Below are positions 61,633 to 64,000 of a stretch of DNA of 64,000 nt, piece after piece. The position numbers were made by a program, and so were the translations under genes. The notes below the pieces were generated by a model. That model saw nothing but the letters and a program-made list of their open reading frames with translations, was not told the origin of the DNA and made no database searches. Origin of the DNA: Eremophila alpestris peregrina (lineage: Eukaryota; Chordata; Aves; Passeriformes; Alaudidae); NCBI GenBank assembly GCA_009792885.1, contig WMCF01000018.1, positions 12,389,629 through 12,453,628 of the forward strand, written 5' to 3'. Position 1 is the stretch's first letter; each line of letters opens with the position of its first letter.

Positions 61633-61786
61633 ACAGAATGCAAGATCTCCGTGGTTTTCTGTCACTACTTCATGATGACCAATTTCATGTGGCTGCTGGT
61701 GGAGGCTCTCTACCTAAACTGCCTGCTGCTCTCATCCCTTTCTCACGGGAGAAGATACTTTTGGTGGCTGGTTTCCTTTGGCTGGG
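61633..61786 (+). CDS. GHRHR: GHRH receptor, exon 7 (TM3, ICL2, start of TM4)
   Basis: The exon encodes TECKISVVFCHYFMMTNF then WLLVEALYLNCLL and ends at WWLVSFGW plus one base. The Cys of TECK is the top-of-TM3 cysteine that pairs with the ECL2 cysteine encoded two exons later. WLLVEALYL is the class B TM3 core with its conserved Glu. The acceptor is TTCCCCAG and the donor GTAGGT. Confidence 0.95.
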
Positions 61787-61831
61787 GTAGGTACGGATTT
61801 TGTGGGAAATGAAAGGCGAGGTGTTAAACAA

Positions 61832-62300
61832 GCCTGGAGAAGTTCAGGCTCCTCAGAGGCCACAGAGCAGCTTCCAGGGGGTACAGGAGAGCTGGAGAGG
61901 GACTTTTCCCAAGGAATGGAGTGATGGGATGTGGAAATTCTGTGCTGTGAGGGTGGTGAGACCCTGGCACAGGTTGCCCAGGGAGGCTGTGGACTCCTCA
62001 TGCATGGAGGTGTTCAAGGCCAGCTTGGTTGGGGATCTGAGCATCCTGGGACAGTGGAAGGTGTCCCTGTGGGTTGGGACCAGGTGATTTTTAAGGTGCC
62101 TCCTCCCCCAGGCCATTCTATGACTCTGTGACCCTGTGACTCCATGACTCCTTGATTCCATGGTTCTATGATTCTGTGACTCTGTGATACTACAATTCTA
62201 TGATTTTATGGTTCTATAATTCCGTGATTCTATGATTCCATTATTCTGTGATTCTACAGTTCTGTGATTCCAGGATTCCATTATTCCATTATTCCATGAT
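61832..62300 (+). mobile_element. CR1 LINE 3' end with expanded tail in GHRHR intron 7
   Basis: About 280 bases of CR1 3' region (GGGACTTTTCCCAAGG, TGAGACCCTGGCACAGG, TTGCCCAGGGAGGCTGTGG, AAGGCCAGCTTGGTTGG) are followed from about 62112 by nearly 190 bases of degenerate ATTCTATG and CTCTGTGA units. The tail is far longer than in the other copies here and has grown as a satellite. Confidence 0.92.
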
Positions 62301-63085
62301 GCATTCCCATTAAAAGTACTGTGGAACCCAACAGATCTAACTAAAGTACCTAAACTGGGTGTTGCTTCCATTTTATTTTTGCGTGAATACCAGCAAGAAG
62401 CAATCCAATCCTTTTGTGGCAATAAAGCCCCTGTGAAAGGGGTGGAAAATCAAATATATTTGAGAATGCACAAGGAGACATCCAGTGTTAACCTCACTTC
62501 TTCACCCCACTGAAAACACAGCTGCCTCTAAGGAGTCACCACAAACCCCAGAGTTCAGTGTGCCTTGCTCCTGTTTGTGCAGAGCTTGGGAAAGGGAATT
62601 GTTCTTTCCTAAGCAGGGACATTTTTATTCCTGATATTTCTCCTGCCCGTCTTTTGCACTGAGCATGAATGAAGCAGCTCTGTCCACTGAATAACAGGAC
62701 AGGCAGTGAGACAGCAACATCTCCCCTCTGATTGTGTTGTTGTCTGGAATAAATGGAACTGATCAGAGTTAGACATCTGAAACCAAGAGGGGAAGGAAAA
62801 AGCAGAGAATTCCTCTGTGGCAGGTGGATGCACTTGGCCAGAGGAACTTTCTGTTGGTTCAGGGAGGGAATTCTATGTCTGTTGCCACCAAAGGCTAAGG
62901 TGGGCCTGACAATTCAGCAAAAAAAAATCACTTTTTGCGTTTTAGGGTCTGTGTTTAAAACAATTCCCATTACAGAAATTGACCCCAAAAGATAATTCCA
63001 GCTCTCAAAAATGAGTGATCTGTATCATTGAGTTTCAGTGGACAAGGCTTGGATTAATTCTACCTTATTTTAAAATATCTGACAG

Positions 63086-63146
63086 GTTTTCCAACACTTT
63101 TCACCCTTATATGGATATTGACAAAATTCTACTTTGAAGACACAGC
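63086..63146 (+). CDS. GHRHR: GHRH receptor, exon 8 (TM4)
   Basis: A 61-base exon encodes FPTLFTLIWILTKFYFED and TA, the rest of TM4 and the start of ECL2. Both ends are split codons: Gly with exon 7 and Ala with exon 9. The acceptor is GACAG and the donor GC/GTAAGT. It matches human GWGLPVLFTGTWV in spacing. Confidence 0.94.
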
Positions 63147-63245
63147 GTAAGTCATTGTTTCCCACATTATTCCATATTCTTGGGTTATATTTTTAATTAC
63201 TTTCAGTGATTACATACATGTCTTTTTCTAAACTCACCATCACAG

Positions 63246-63315
63246 GTGCTGGGATATTAATCAAGGCTCTCCTTATTGGTGGCTAATCAAAGGACCAATT
63301 ATAATTTCTGTGGGG
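63246..63315 (+). CDS. GHRHR: GHRH receptor, exon 9 (ECL2, start of TM5)
   Basis: The 70-base exon encodes (A)CWDINQGSPYWWLIKGP and IIISVG. CWD is the ECL2 cysteine motif that forms the disulfide to TM3. YWWxIKGP is a GHRHR-subfamily signature at the top of TM5. Only 99 bases of intron separate it from exon 8. The donor is GTAGGT and the exon ends in phase 0. Confidence 0.95.
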
Positions 63316-63919
63316 GTAGGTACTTCTGAGTTTGCTGATATGAAATGAAAAAGAAATAAAAAAGGCTTTAAATTATTTATTTTAATAAATAAAAATTGGG
63401 TTGCTGTTTGCTGAGTTGTGGGAAGAGGAATGGCAAATTTCTACTGTTAACTGCTTGTGTACAATGCAAACTAAAAAGTTTGTCTTTCAAACAAATTAAA
63501 GCTTTCCCAGAGCTGTCAGTTTAGTTGAAATTAATAGCAAGTGAGTGGACTAAACCTCCTTAAAATAAGGAAAAGAAAATTTTGACAAAAAGAAAATTTT
63601 TGACAATAAATTTTTAATACCAAACTCTCAAGGGCAATAGATTTCTGTTCAGAGCTGACAGCTGATAACAACTCTTGAGCCTGGCATTTATTGGATAAAC
63701 TGATGTGCTTCAAATGATTATCACAGATGATTACTGCCACAAATCATTAAACCCAAGCAGTGCTGGAGAGAGCAGTCAATGGATGACCTTAAGGCCAGCT
63801 CTAAAAACCTCAATTTAATTGGAGGACAGACAAACTCACCAGATTTTTACTGCAAAGTTTTACAGAAATCAAAGTGTTTTTTTTTTTCTTCCCTCCCACC
63901 CTTCAAATGTTGTGAACAG

Positions 63920-64000
63920 GTCAATTTTGTCCTCTTTATCAACATCATCAGAATTTTGCTGAAAAAACTAGACCCTAGACAAATCAACTTCAATAATTCT
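63920..64000 (+). CDS. GHRHR: GHRH receptor, exon 10, cut by the window end
   Basis: The exon begins VNFVLFINIIRILLKKL (TM5 and the start of ICL3) and runs to DPRQINFNNS at the window edge, still open. Human continues with about five more residues before the splice. TM6, TM7 and the C-terminal tail lie beyond the window. The acceptor is GAACAG after a strong T tract. Confidence 0.94.

Noticed and set aside
61732..62161. Overlapping open frames on both strands in GHRHR intron 7
   Set aside because: They coincide with the CR1 copy and are translations of repeat sequence.
1..64000. tRNA, rRNA, CRISPR array or bacterial-type operon
   Set aside because: None seen; the window is vertebrate nuclear DNA with spliced genes.

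Overview
This is vertebrate nuclear DNA, almost certainly from a bird and probably a songbird. The evidence is AT-rich sequence, many CR1-type LINE 3' ends (some with the ATTCTATG-like tail), ERVL-type and other avian-style LTRs, and two recognisable intron-containing genes. No bacterial, CRISPR or operon features are expected or seen. Both genes lie on the + strand in the order AQP1 then GHRHR, which matches the vertebrate linkage I know for these genes. The species is inferred, not proven.

Region 1 (1-6480) has no gene I can support. It holds a minus-strand LTR at about 1.6-2.06 kb and a more CpG-rich stretch at about 5.4-6.4 kb upstream of AQP1. Region 2 (about 6.58-24.87 kb) is the complete AQP1 gene: a TATA-like element, a purine-rich 5' leader, four coding exons (130+55+27+59 = 271 residues, introns all in phase 0), a 13.9 kb first intron and a 3' UTR that probably runs about 1.8 kb. 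All key aquaporin residues are present. Intron 1 also holds two unexplained open frames, at 9046-10023 and 19978-20242, both on the minus strand.

Region 3 (about 24.9-52.9 kb) is intergenic. It contains CR1 fragments, two ERVL-type LTRs in opposite orientation, very long A/C-only arrays and AT-rich tandem repeats. I recognise no gene there, although a few exon-like stretches are noted.

Region 4 (about 52.9-64 kb) is the 5' part of GHRHR, a class B GPCR. Nine exons join in frame (912 nt, 304 codons) and cover the mature N-terminal hormone-binding domain and TM1 to TM5/ICL3. The gene leaves the window inside an exon. The signal-peptide exon is not resolved; one weak candidate is given. The introns carry an antisense LTR, CR1 copies and a poly-A run with an ambiguous base.

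The two genes do different jobs: AQP1 is a water channel and GHRHR is the pituitary receptor for growth-hormone-releasing hormone. I found no clearly new biological system. The items most worth checking are the two intronic open frames, the C4A4-like arrays, the 3'-UTR hairpin and the missing GHRHR first exon.
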